A stretch of DNA of 64,000 nucleotides from contig NZ_CP009571.1 of the NCBI RefSeq assembly GCF_000764535.1, positions 2,165,001 to 2,229,000 of the forward strand, given 5' to 3'. Positions 35,110 to 43,057 of the stretch are shown here, in pieces. The stretch's first letter is position 1. Each line of letters opens with the position of its first letter. The notes beneath the pieces are model-generated. The model did no database searches, had not been told where the DNA came from, and saw only the letters and a list, made by a program, of their open reading frames with translations. The position numbers were made by a program, and so were the translations under genes. This DNA is from Sphingomonas taxi (GTDB lineage: Bacteria > Pseudomonadota > Alphaproteobacteria > Sphingomonadales > Sphingomonadaceae).

Positions 35110-36800
35110 GCCGCCGCTGGGGCGCCGAGCTGCTCGACGACGGGCGGACGCGCTTCGCGCTCTGGGCGCCGGCGTGCGACGCGGTGACGCTGGAGATCGA
35201 CGGCAGCGCATCGATCGTGATGACGGCGGAGGACGACGGCTGGTTCGTCGCCACCGCGGACGCCCCGGCCGGCACCCGCTACCGCTTTCGCCTCGACGAT
35301 CTCGCGGTGCCCGATCCGGCGAGTCGCGCACAATCGGGCGGCGTCCACGGCTGGAGCCTCGTCATCGATCCCGCCTACGCCTGGACGGTCCCGGACTGGC
35401 GCGGTCGGCCGTGGGAGGACACGGTGCTGATCGAGCTGCACGCCGGCGTGCTCGGCGGCTTCCGCGGCATCATGGACCAGATCCCGACGCTCGCCGCGCT
35501 CGGCATCACCGCGATCGAGCTGATGCCGGTCAACGCCTTCGGCGGTACGCGCAACTGGGGCTATGACGGCGTCCTGCCCTACGCCCCCGCCGAAGCCTAT
35601 GGCGCGCCCGCCGAGCTCAAGGCGCTGGTCGACGAAGCGCATGCCTTCGGCCTCTCGGTCTTCCTCGACGTCGTCTACAATCACTTCGGCCCCGACGGGA
35701 ATTACCTGTCGGCCTACGCCCCCGATTTCTTCGATGCCGATGTCCATACGCCCTGGGGCGGCGCGGTCGCGGTCGAGCGCGACGCGGTGCATCGCTTCTT
35801 CGTCGACAATGCGCTGATGTGGCTCGGCGACTATCGCATCGACGGGCTGCGCTTCGACGCGGTCCATGCGATCGACAACACCGACTTCCTCGACGCAATG
35901 GCGGCGGAGATCCGCGCGGCCTTCCCCGATCGCCACATCCACCTCGTCCTCGAAAACGAGCGCAACGACGCCGAGCGCCTCCACGACGGCGGCTATGACG
36001 CACAGTGGAACGACGATTTCCACAGCGTCCTCCATGTGCTGCTCACCGGCGAGACCAGCGCCTATTACAGCGACTTCGCCGACAGGCCCGCCGAGCGGCT
36101 GGCGCGTTGCCTCGCCGAAGGCTTTATCTATCAGGGCGAACCTTCGGCCAATCACGACGGCACACCGCGCGGTACGCCGAGTGCGCATCTTGCGCCGACG
36201 CGCTTTGTCGCCTTTCTCCAGAACCACGATCAGGTCGGCAACCGTGCGCTCGGCGAACGGCTGACCGTGCTGACCGACACCGCGCGGCTACGCGCGGCGA
36301 CCGCGCTGCTGCTGCTCGGTCCGCAGGTGCCGATGTTGTTCATGGGCGACACCGAAGGCAGCGAGACGCCGTTCCTGTTCTTCACCGATTTCCACGACGA
36401 ACTGGCGGATGCGGTGCGCGAGGGCCGGCGCAAGGAATTCGCCAAGTTCGACGCCTTCGCCGACCCGGCGGCGCGCGAGCGCATCCCCGATCCCAATGCG
36501 CCCGAGACGTTCGAGCGCTCGGGCCCCGAGGCGGGACCCGATGCGCACGGCTGGCGGACGCTGATCCGCGACCTGATCGCGCTGCGCCGGAGCGCGATCG
36601 TGCCGCATCTGGCGGGGGCGAAAGCGCTGGGGGCGGAGGCGACTGGCGAGGCGGCGGTCACCGCACGCTGGCGGCTCGGCGACGGCAGCGTGCTGACGAT
36701 CGCGCTCGATCTCGCCTATCAGCCGGCGCCGCTGCCGGAGGGCGAAGGCGAGCTGTTTCACGCAGAAGGCGAGCGCTTCCGCGCGTGGATCGCGAAATGA
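35106..36800 (+). CDS. treZ: Malto-oligosyltrehalose trehalohydrolase TreZ
   Basis: GH13 enzyme that releases trehalose from maltooligosyl-trehalose. 564 residues, ATG overlapping the glgX stop (ATGA). It opens with the short E-set domain WGAELLDDGRTRFALWAPAC. The barrel has ELHAGVLGGFRGIMDQIPTL, NWGYDGVLPYAPAEAYG, Asp251 in GLRFDAVHAID, Glu283 in VLENERND and Asp375 in FLQNHDQVGNRALGERL. The sequence FLFFTDFHDELADAVREGRR is a TreZ signature. Works with TreY, encoded two genes downstream. Separation from malQ by a 364-bp repeat-filled gap suggests possible uneven expression. Confidence 0.95.
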   Translation: MSRRWGAELLDDGRTRFALWAPACDAVTLEIDGSASIVMTAEDDGWFVATADAPAGTRYRFRLDDLAVPDPASRAQSGGVHGWSLVIDPAYAWTVPDWRGRPWEDTVLIELHAGVLGGFRGIMDQIPTLAALGITAIELMPVNAFGGTRNWGYDGVLPYAPAEAYGAPAELKALVDEAHAFGLSVFLDVVYNHFGPDGNYLSAYAPDFFDADVHTPWGGAVAVERDAVHRFFVDNALMWLGDYRIDGLRFDAVHAIDNTDFLDAMAAEIRAAFPDRHIHLVLENERNDAERLHDGGYDAQWNDDFHSVLHVLLTGETSAYYSDFADRPAERLARCLAEGFIYQGEPSANHDGTPRGTPSAHLAPTRFVAFLQNHDQVGNRALGERLTVLTDTARLRAATALLLLGPQVPMLFMGDTEGSETPFLFFTDFHDELADAVREGRRKEFAKFDAFADPAARERIPDPNAPETFERSGPEAGPDAHGWRTLIRDLIALRRSAIVPHLAGAKALGAEATGEAAVTARWRLGDGSVLTIALDLAYQPAPLPEGEGELFHAEGERFRAWIAK

Positions 36801-36802
36801 TG

Positions 36803-37035
36803 GGCGCGCAGAGGCGCGGAGGACGCAGAGGGGTCGCGGCCGGGGCGGGCGGTAGCTGTATGGTTCACGCGAAGGCGCGAAGGCGCGAAGATGTCCCGCA
36901 CGGGCGGGCTCCCGCCTTTCTGCTTCGCGCCTTCGCACCTTCGCGTGAATCCCTTTTCATCGGATCGGATGACAGGGCCGCGACATCGGCCAAGCCGCGT
37001 GACCTACTCCGCGTTCTCTGCGCCTCTGCGCGAAC
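36803..37035. repeat. Nested inverted repeats in the treZ-malQ gap
   Basis: The gap 36801-37164 has no gene. Outer arms are GCGCAGAGGCGCGGAGGACG near 36803-36830 and a matching inverted stretch around 37011-37035 (CGCGTTCTCTGCGCCTCTGC). An inner inverted repeat pairs TTCACGCGAAGGCGCGAAGG (36864-36890) with CTTCGCGCCTTCGCACCTTC-type sequence ending at 36949. GGCGCGAA is also tandemly repeated. The remainder shows a GGGGGG ribosome binding site before malQ and nothing else. Confidence 0.75.
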
Positions 37036-37164
37036 CCGTCTTTTCTGCACCTTGGCGAAGGCTGGAGCCCAGTCGGGGGACGCCGTGGGCAAAGCGCGTC
37101 ACGTCATCGCCACGGCCTTGCCAACCGGGTCCCGGCGTTCACCGGGGTACAAAGGGGGGATGCG

Positions 37165-39072
37165 ATGACCGATCTCGCCACCGATGCGCAGGCCGCCGGG
37201 CTGCAGGCCGAATGGGAGGATGCCGACGGCCGCCGGCAGCGCGTCGACGATGCGGTGCTGCGCGCGATCCTCGATACGCTCGACACGCGCGTCGACGGCG
37301 TGCCGTTCGTCACCGGTGACACGGGTCGCCCGGTCGCGACTGGCGCCAAGCCCGGCCCGGCGCGCCTGATGCTCGAGGACGGCACCACCCGCGCGGTCAC
37401 CATCGCCGCGGACGGCACCATCCCCGGTATCGCCGAGCCCGGCTATCACCGTCTCGACACCGCGGGCGGTGTCGTCACGCTCGCCATCGCGCCGCCGCGC
37501 TGCATCGCGCCGCCGCCCGGTCATAGTTGGGGGCCGGCGGTCCAGATCCCCGCATTGCGCGGGTCGCGACCGGCACCGTACGGCGACCTCGGCACGCTCG
37601 CCGAGGCCGCGCGCGCCTTCGCCGACGCCGGTGCAGATACGCTCGCGATCAGCCCGACGCATGCGCTCTTCCCCGCCGATGCGACCCGGTTCAGCCCCTA
37701 TGCGCCGTCGAGCCGGCTGTTCCACCACGCGCTCCTCGCCGATCCCGCCCTTGCCGGCGTGACGGACGCCGGCCCGGCCGGTGGCGAGCTGATCGACTGG
37801 CGGACCGGCTGGCCCGAACGCCTTGCGCAGCTCCGCACCGCCTTCGATCGCGCGCCGGCCGGGTTGCGCGCCCGCTTCGACGCCGCTCGCGCGACCCGCC
37901 CGGACTGGGACGACCATGCCCGGTTCGACGCGCTGCACGCGCATTTCTTCGCCGCCACGCAGGCGCGCGGCTGGCAGGCCTGGCCCGCCGATTATCACGA
38001 CCCCGCCGGCCCCGCGGTCGCCCGTTTCGTCGCCGATCATGCGCCGGACGTCGCCTTTTACGCCTTCCTGCAATGGCTCACCGACGCCAGCCTCGCGCAG
38101 GCGCAGGCGGCGGCGCGTGATGCCGGCATGCGGATCGGCCTGATCGCCGACCTCGCGGTCGGCATGGATGCCGGCGGCAGCCACGGCTGGAACCGCCGCG
38201 ACGATCTGCTGACCGGCCTGTCGATCGGCGCGCCGCCCGATCCGCTCGGGCCGCAGGGGCAGAATTGGGGGATCACCGCGCTCTCCCCCTTCGCGTTGCG
38301 CCGGACCGGCTTCGACGGTTTCATCCGCACCGTCCGCGCCGCGCTCTGCCATGCCGGGGGCCTGCGCATCGATCATGCGCTCGGGCTCAAGCGGCTGTGG
38401 GTCATCCCCGACGGCGGCAAGGCGAGCGACGGCGCCTATCTGGCGATGCCCTTCGCCGACCTGCTGCGTATCCTCGCGCTCGAATCGCATCGCGCCGGGG
38501 CGATCGTCATCGGCGAGGATCTCGGCACCGTGCCGCCGGGCTTCCGCGACACGATGGCGAAGCGCGGCATGCTCGGCATGCGCGTCCTCCCCTTCGAGCG
38601 CGACGACACAGGCTTCACGCCCTCCAGCGAGTGGGACGCGCAGGCGGTTGCGATGACCGGCACGCACGACACCGCGACGCTCGCGGGCTGGTGGACCGGC
38701 CGCGACATCACCTGGAACCACAAGTTGAAGCGCAGCGCGAGCGACGAACCCGCCGACCGGCTGCGCCGCATCGGCGAGAAGAAGGCGCTGTGGACCGCCT
38801 GTACCACGGCGGGTGTCGCCGCCGGCCCGGTCCCCAACGACGCCGCACCGGCGATCGACGCCGCGATCGCCTTCACGCGTCAGGCACCCTGCCCGCTCAC
38901 CATCGTCCCACTCGAAGACCTCGTCGGCATCGCCGAACAGCCCAATTTGCCCGGCACCACCGACGAACATCCCAACTGGCGCCGCCGCATGCCCGACACG
39001 ACCAAGGCGCTGCTCGCCCGGCCCGAGGTCGCGCGCCGCGCCGCCCTCCTTACAGCAAAGAGTTTCGCATGA
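37165..39072 (+). CDS. malQ: 4-alpha-glucanotransferase MalQ
   Basis: GH77 amylomaltase, 635 residues, which disproportionates maltodextrins into longer chains and glucose. A purine run, AAGGGGGG, lies 7 nt before the ATG. N-terminal region: LATDAQAAGLQAEWEDADGR, as in proteobacterial MalQ with an extra N-terminal domain. Core: PTHALFPADATRFSPYAPSS, LIADLAVGMDAGGSHGW, GLRIDHALGLKRLWVIP (nucleophile Asp), IGEDLGTVPPGFRDTMAKRG (acid/base Glu) and TGTHDTATLAGWW (third Asp), then the C-terminal IAEQPNLPGTTDEHPNWRRR. All catalytic residues are present. The stop overlaps treY. Confidence 0.95.
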   Translation: MTDLATDAQAAGLQAEWEDADGRRQRVDDAVLRAILDTLDTRVDGVPFVTGDTGRPVATGAKPGPARLMLEDGTTRAVTIAADGTIPGIAEPGYHRLDTAGGVVTLAIAPPRCIAPPPGHSWGPAVQIPALRGSRPAPYGDLGTLAEAARAFADAGADTLAISPTHALFPADATRFSPYAPSSRLFHHALLADPALAGVTDAGPAGGELIDWRTGWPERLAQLRTAFDRAPAGLRARFDAARATRPDWDDHARFDALHAHFFAATQARGWQAWPADYHDPAGPAVARFVADHAPDVAFYAFLQWLTDASLAQAQAAARDAGMRIGLIADLAVGMDAGGSHGWNRRDDLLTGLSIGAPPDPLGPQGQNWGITALSPFALRRTGFDGFIRTVRAALCHAGGLRIDHALGLKRLWVIPDGGKASDGAYLAMPFADLLRILALESHRAGAIVIGEDLGTVPPGFRDTMAKRGMLGMRVLPFERDDTGFTPSSEWDAQAVAMTGTHDTATLAGWWTGRDITWNHKLKRSASDEPADRLRRIGEKKALWTACTTAGVAAGPVPNDAAPAIDAAIAFTRQAPCPLTIVPLEDLVGIAEQPNLPGTTDEHPNWRRRMPDTTKALLARPEVARRAALLTAKSFA

Positions 39073-41369
39073 CGCCCCGCGCCACCTATCGCATGCAGTT
39101 CCACGCCGGCTTCACCTTCGCCGATGCCGAGGCGCTGGTGCCGTATCTCGACGAACTCGGGATCAGCCACCTCTACGCCTCGCCGATCACCGTCGCCGCC
39201 AAGGGCTCGACGCACGGCTATGACGTCGTCGATCCGACCCGCATCAACCCCGAGCTCGGCGGCGAGGACGGCTTCCGCAGCCTCGTCGCCGCGCTCAAGG
39301 CGCGGAACATGGGCGTCGTTATCGATATCGTTCCCAACCATATGGGAGTCGCCGGCGGCGGCAACGCCTGGTGGAACGACGTGCTCGCCAACGGACAGGC
39401 GAGCGCCTACGCCCGGTTCTTCGATATCGACTGGTCGCGGCGGCTGCTGCTGCCGGTGCTCGGCGACACGCTTGCGGCGACGATCGCCAACGGCGACCTC
39501 GCGGTCGAAGGCGACGCGATCGTCGCTTACGGCGAGCATCGCTTCCCGCTGCGCCCCGACGTGCAGGAAAGCGACCTCGCCACGCTGCTCGACCGCCAGC
39601 ATTACCGGCTGGCGAGCTGGCGCGTCGCCAACGACGCACTCAACTGGCGCCGCTTCTTCACCGTCAACGACCTCGCCGGCGTCCGCATCGAGGATCCCGC
39701 GGTGTTCGAGGCGACGCACGCACTGTATTTCCGCCTCTACGACGAGGGGCTGATCGACGGCGTCCGCATCGATCACGTCGACGGCCTCACCGACCCGATC
39801 GGCTATTGCCGCACGTTGCGCGAGCGGCTCGGCCCCGACGCCTGGATCGTCATCGAGAAGATCCTCGGTGCGGGCGAAGGCCAGCCGCTCGGCTGGGGCG
39901 TCGACGGCACCAGCGGCTACGACTTCATGGAACAGGTCGCGACGCTGATCCACGACCCGCTCGGCGCGCTGCCGCTCGAGGAATTGTGGCAGGAGGTGAG
40001 CGGCCGCTATCAGGGGTTCGAGGCGGAGGAGTTCGAGGCGCGGCAGGATCTGCTCGCGTGGCAATTCTCCGGCCAGCTCGACGCCTGCGTCGCTGCCTTC
40101 GTCGCGCTGAACGACGACGAGGCGGTCACCCCGGCGATGCTGCGCCGCGCGATCGAGCGGCTGCTCTGGGTGTTCCCGGTCTATCGCACCTATGGCACCG
40201 GCAGCGCCGCCGCGCCGCAGGACGCGGCGATCCGCGGCCTCGTCCGCGAGCGCGTGTCGTGGCTGATCCCGCCCGGCGAAGCGCATGTCGTCGACCGCAT
40301 CCTCGCCTGGCTCGCCGGGGAGGGGCCGCAGGGATCTTCGGGCGATGCCGCCGACGCGGTGCGTCGCTTCCAGCAGCTATCCGCCCCGATCGCCGCCAAA
40401 TCGGTCGAGGATACCGCCTTCTACCGTTCGGGCCGATTGCTGTCGCGCAACGACGTCGGCTTCGACGCGACGATTCTCGGCGTGCCCGTCGACGCCTTCC
40501 ACCGGATCATGGCCGATCGGGCGCGCGACGTGCCGCATGCGATGCTGACCACCGCGACGCACGACCACAAGCGCGGCGAGGATGTCCGCGCCCGGCTCGC
40601 GGTCCTGAGCACGATCCCCGACGCATGGCGCGCGCGGGTCGAGGCGTGGGAGGCGCTGTCATGGGGCTGGGATCACGACGTCGACGGCGGCGATCGCTAC
40701 ATGCTGCTCCAGACGATCGTCGGCGCCTGGCCGGAGGACGGCGCGGCCGGCGACTTCGCCGACCGGCTCAAGGCGTGGCAGCAGAAGGCGCTGCGCGAGG
40801 CCAAGCTCCGCTCGTCTTGGGAAGCCCCCGACGAGGACTATGAGGCCGCCGCGGCGGCGCTGATCGACGCCTATCTTGCCGATCCGCGCTTCGTCGCCGA
40901 GGTCACCGCCTTCGTCGCGGAGATCGCGCCCGCGGCCCGCGCCAACACGCTCGTCCAGACTTTGCTGCGCTATACGGCGCCGGGCGTGCCCGACCTCTAT
41001 CAGGGCACCGAACTCGCCGACCTCAGCCTCGTCGATCCCGACAACCGCCGCCCGGTCGATTATGCCGCGCGCGCCGCGTTGCTCGGCGGCGATGCGGTCC
41101 CGGCCAAGCTGCGGCTGATCGCCGACCTGCTCGCCCGCCGCCGCGCCGATCCGGCGCTGTTCGCCGACGGCGACTATCGGCCCGCCACGGTCGAGGGCAG
41201 CGACCGCATCCTCGCCTTCAACCGCAGCACCGGCGGCCGCAGCCTGCACGTCGCCGCGCTCATCCGCGGCACCGCGGTGCCCGACGCGACGATCCGATTC
41301 GCCGACGGCGACACCCGCACCGCGGCGGAAATCTTCGCGCAAGACGCGGTCTGGTATCGAATTGCCTGA
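39069..41369 (+). CDS. treY: Malto-oligosyltrehalose synthase TreY
   Basis: GH13 enzyme that converts the reducing end of maltodextrins to an alpha,alpha-1,1 linkage. 766 residues, ATG overlapping the malQ stop in ATGA. N-terminus PRATYRMQFHAGFTFADAEA and ASPITVAAKGSTHGYDVVDP are TreY hallmarks; VIDIVPNHMGVAGGGNAWWN, GVRIDHVDGLTDP (nucleophile Asp), WIVIEKILGAGE (Glu), TTATHDHKRGEDVRARL (Asp) and YTAPGVPDLYQGTELADLSL complete it. glgX-treZ-malQ-treY thus encode debranching, trimming and the TreYZ route to trehalose, a compatible solute. No terminator was seen after the stop; 109 bp of relatively AT-rich DNA follow. Confidence 0.95.
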   Translation: MTPRATYRMQFHAGFTFADAEALVPYLDELGISHLYASPITVAAKGSTHGYDVVDPTRINPELGGEDGFRSLVAALKARNMGVVIDIVPNHMGVAGGGNAWWNDVLANGQASAYARFFDIDWSRRLLLPVLGDTLAATIANGDLAVEGDAIVAYGEHRFPLRPDVQESDLATLLDRQHYRLASWRVANDALNWRRFFTVNDLAGVRIEDPAVFEATHALYFRLYDEGLIDGVRIDHVDGLTDPIGYCRTLRERLGPDAWIVIEKILGAGEGQPLGWGVDGTSGYDFMEQVATLIHDPLGALPLEELWQEVSGRYQGFEAEEFEARQDLLAWQFSGQLDACVAAFVALNDDEAVTPAMLRRAIERLLWVFPVYRTYGTGSAAAPQDAAIRGLVRERVSWLIPPGEAHVVDRILAWLAGEGPQGSSGDAADAVRRFQQLSAPIAAKSVEDTAFYRSGRLLSRNDVGFDATILGVPVDAFHRIMADRARDVPHAMLTTATHDHKRGEDVRARLAVLSTIPDAWRARVEAWEALSWGWDHDVDGGDRYMLLQTIVGAWPEDGAAGDFADRLKAWQQKALREAKLRSSWEAPDEDYEAAAAALIDAYLADPRFVAEVTAFVAEIAPAARANTLVQTLLRYTAPGVPDLYQGTELADLSLVDPDNRRPVDYAARAALLGGDAVPAKLRLIADLLARRRADPALFADGDYRPATVEGSDRILAFNRSTGGRSLHVAALIRGTAVPDATIRFADGDTRTAAEIFAQDAVWYRIA

Positions 41370-41478
41370 TTATGATGACATTAACTAAGTATTTGATCCA
41401 AATCAGTTGTTATAGGTTGTTTCACCGCGCTGCCTCCGGCACGGAGGCATCAAGATAATCAAGAGAGGACTGGGAGCC

Positions 41479-41880
41479 ATGCCGCAAGCGCGCCTTGTAG
41501 ACTTCTGGGCCAGAGCGATCGCCGCGCGCTCGCCGGTGATGCTGGAACAATTGCGCGGGGTGGCGCGCGATCTGATTGCCGCCCGCAGCGCGCTACGATC
41601 GGTGATGCCGGCCGAATTCGTCAACAACCCGCCGATCGACCTGCTGTACGCGCTGTTTGCCGCCGACGATCAGGCAATGATGGTGCCGCCGCTGATCACC
41701 GCCACGGGCGTTTCCGGCCCGGTCGCCCGCCGTTGGCTCGACGTCCTCGTCGATCGCGATCTCGTCATGGAGCGCGACGGCAGGGTCACGCTGACCGAGG
41801 CGGGCTTCGTCATGGCCGCCGAAGCGTGTCAGGCGATCATTGAGTCGCGGACGGGCGCCGCGGGGGCGACTCTGAATTGA
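41479..41880 (+). CDS. Winged-helix (MarR-like) protein upstream of the adhesin locus
   Basis: 133 residues. The N-terminal 50 residues are helical (VDFWARAIAARSPVMLEQLR). The rest reads as a winged helix: PPIDLLYALFAADDQAMMVP, LITATGVSGPVARRWLDVLV (recognition-type helix), DRDLVMERDGRVTLTEAGFV (wing), then a dimerisation-type helix. The layout and length match the protein encoded at 56270-56740 after the secretion genes, so I read both as MarR-like relatives. An AT-rich stretch upstream (41370-41440) is likely its promoter. Its 3' end overlaps the convergent small gene by 44 nt. DNA target unknown; the adhesin locus is the obvious candidate. Confidence 0.7.
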   Translation: MPQARLVDFWARAIAARSPVMLEQLRGVARDLIAARSALRSVMPAEFVNNPPIDLLYALFAADDQAMMVPPLITATGVSGPVARRWLDVLVDRDLVMERDGRVTLTEAGFVMAAEACQAIIESRTGAAGATLN

Positions 41881-42031
41881 AGCGCAGCGCGTCGGCACGG
41901 CGCGTCACCGTGTCGAGCGCCTGCTCCAGCTCGGCGGCGGCCAGCGTCTCGTCGGCCGCCACGGCCAATTCCAAGGCCTGCGAAATCAGGTGCCGCGCCT
42001 CGTCGAGACGGACGGCGTTGTCGATATCCAT
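41837..42031 (-). CDS. Small helical protein of unknown function
   Basis: 64 residues from the ATG at 42031, supported by GGAGG 8 nt upstream. The sequence is helical with acid/Ala/Leu heptads (LDEARHLISQALELAVAADE, LAAAELEQALDTVTRRADAL) and a Pro/Arg-rich tail. No motif recognised. The last 44 bp overlap the 3' end of the convergent winged-helix gene. Good codon use and the ribosome binding site favour a real gene; the short length keeps the call modest. Confidence 0.55.
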   Translation of the reverse strand: MDIDNAVRLDEARHLISQALELAVAADETLAAAELEQALDTVTRRADALRFNSESPPRRPSATQ

Positions 42032-42173
42032 GCGCGAACCTCCGCTCCGATCGACACTCGTGCCGCGCGGTGGTGGATGCAACCAAGCCCGCTAAAAATC
42101 AAATGACAATCGTCTCCATCGGCGGACCGCGAGTCCCCCGATGGAGCGACGTCTCCGGAAATGCCGCCCGGGC

Positions 42174-42590
42174 TTAATGCCCGACGGCATCCTTCACCGC
42201 ATCGACCGCCTTGGCGAGCAGGCCCTTCTCGGCCTCTTCCGCTTCGGCCTTGGTCTTGAAGGCGGCACCCTCCGGCTCCGCCGGGGGCGCGTAGACCGAG
42301 AACAGCTTGAGCGCGCCCGCGCCTTTGTTGACGATATTGTGCTGTGCGCCCTTCGGCACCACGACGAGGTGGTTGGGCGTCGCCTTGGTCGAATGACCGT
42401 CGATCACTACCTGCGCCTCGCCCTCGACGATGAAGGTCGTCTGGTCGGCGGGATGCGTCTCCATGCCGATCTCCTCGCCGGCAGGGATCGCCATCAGCAC
42501 GATCTGCACCTTGGCGTCGCGATAGACCTCTTTCTGCCAAAGGTCGTTGCGGCCGGCGAGTTCGACCATGTCCTTGTTGAAGATCGCCAT
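42174..42590 (-). CDS. Cupin-domain protein
   Basis: 138 residues from the ATG at 42590 (GGGAG about 10 nt upstream); an ATG at 42611 is possible but lies before that ribosome binding site. A single cupin barrel: motif 1 PAGEEIGMETHPADQTTFIVEGEAQ with His and Glu ligands, and motif 2 HLVVVPKGAQHNIVNKG with the second His. The first-motif histidine spacing (GxETHPxxxQ) resembles small cupins of unknown substrate. The C-terminal 25 residues form a charged helix ending AVDAVKDAVGH. Probably cytoplasmic and metal-binding. Neighbouring small genes give no pathway. Confidence 0.85.
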   Translation of the reverse strand: MAIFNKDMVELAGRNDLWQKEVYRDAKVQIVLMAIPAGEEIGMETHPADQTTFIVEGEAQVVIDGHSTKATPNHLVVVPKGAQHNIVNKGAGALKLFSVYAPPAEPEGAAFKTKAEAEEAEKGLLAKAVDAVKDAVGH

Positions 42591-42653
42591 TGCCGATTCG
42601 CTCCCATCCATGCGTTCGCAGCATTGGACGAACGAGCGCCCGGCACGTTCCGC

Positions 42654-42869
42654 TCAATCCCACACCAGCCGCCAAAAGGCGCGCCACGCACGCCATGGTG
42701 CAGGCACGCGAAGCACCTCTGCGGACGCCGGGCCGAGGTCGGCGCGCCGCGTCGCATAGATAGCGGCCAGATGATGATGCACCCGCCGTGCCCGCTTGCA
42801 CTGCGCCCGCCGCGCCATGTGCAATTCGTGCAACTCCCGGCGGCGCAAGTATTCGGCTTCAGGATTCAT
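42654..42869 (-). CDS. Small basic protein of unknown function
   Basis: 71 residues with a GAGG 8 nt before the ATG. Arg/His-rich N-terminal helix (AEYLRRRELHELHMARRAQC, RARRVHHHLAAIY), and a Trp-rich end (WRAWRAFWRLVWD) that could contact a membrane. No family recognised. It is divergent from the adhesin gene and is the nearest gene to that promoter region. Confidence 0.5.
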   Translation of the reverse strand: MNPEAEYLRRRELHELHMARRAQCKRARRVHHHLAAIYATRRADLGPASAEVLRVPAPWRAWRAFWRLVWD

Positions 42870-42937
42870 GGTCCGCGCCTCTCTCCTCTCTGTTGATCAG
42901 GCTAGAGTGTGGCGCGGAACCGACAACAGGATTTCAA

Positions 42938-42949
42938 ACCGATATCGGT
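42938..42949. promoter_or_regulatory. Perfect 12-bp palindrome in the adhesin upstream region
   Basis: ACCGATATCGGT is a perfect palindrome 108 bp before the adhesin ATG, in a 188-bp divergent region. A second small inverted repeat, GTCCG-ACA-CGGAC, lies at 43008-43020. The AT-rich TAGCATAGATTAAAT between them is a plausible -10 area. The palindrome has the size of a MarR-type operator; binding is inference. Confidence 0.4.
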
Positions 42950-43057
42950 ATCGAAGCAGCTTCGGCTTGGGAGCCGACTTTACTAGCATAGATTAAATCG
43001 CACCTCGGTCCGACACGGACGATGTCGTGCAGCGAAGTGCCAGTAGAGGAATAGGCC

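Noticed and set aside
41395..41412. TGAT-N4-ATCA as an operator before the winged-helix gene
   Set aside because: Only four bases each side and in AT-rich sequence; this is expected by chance.
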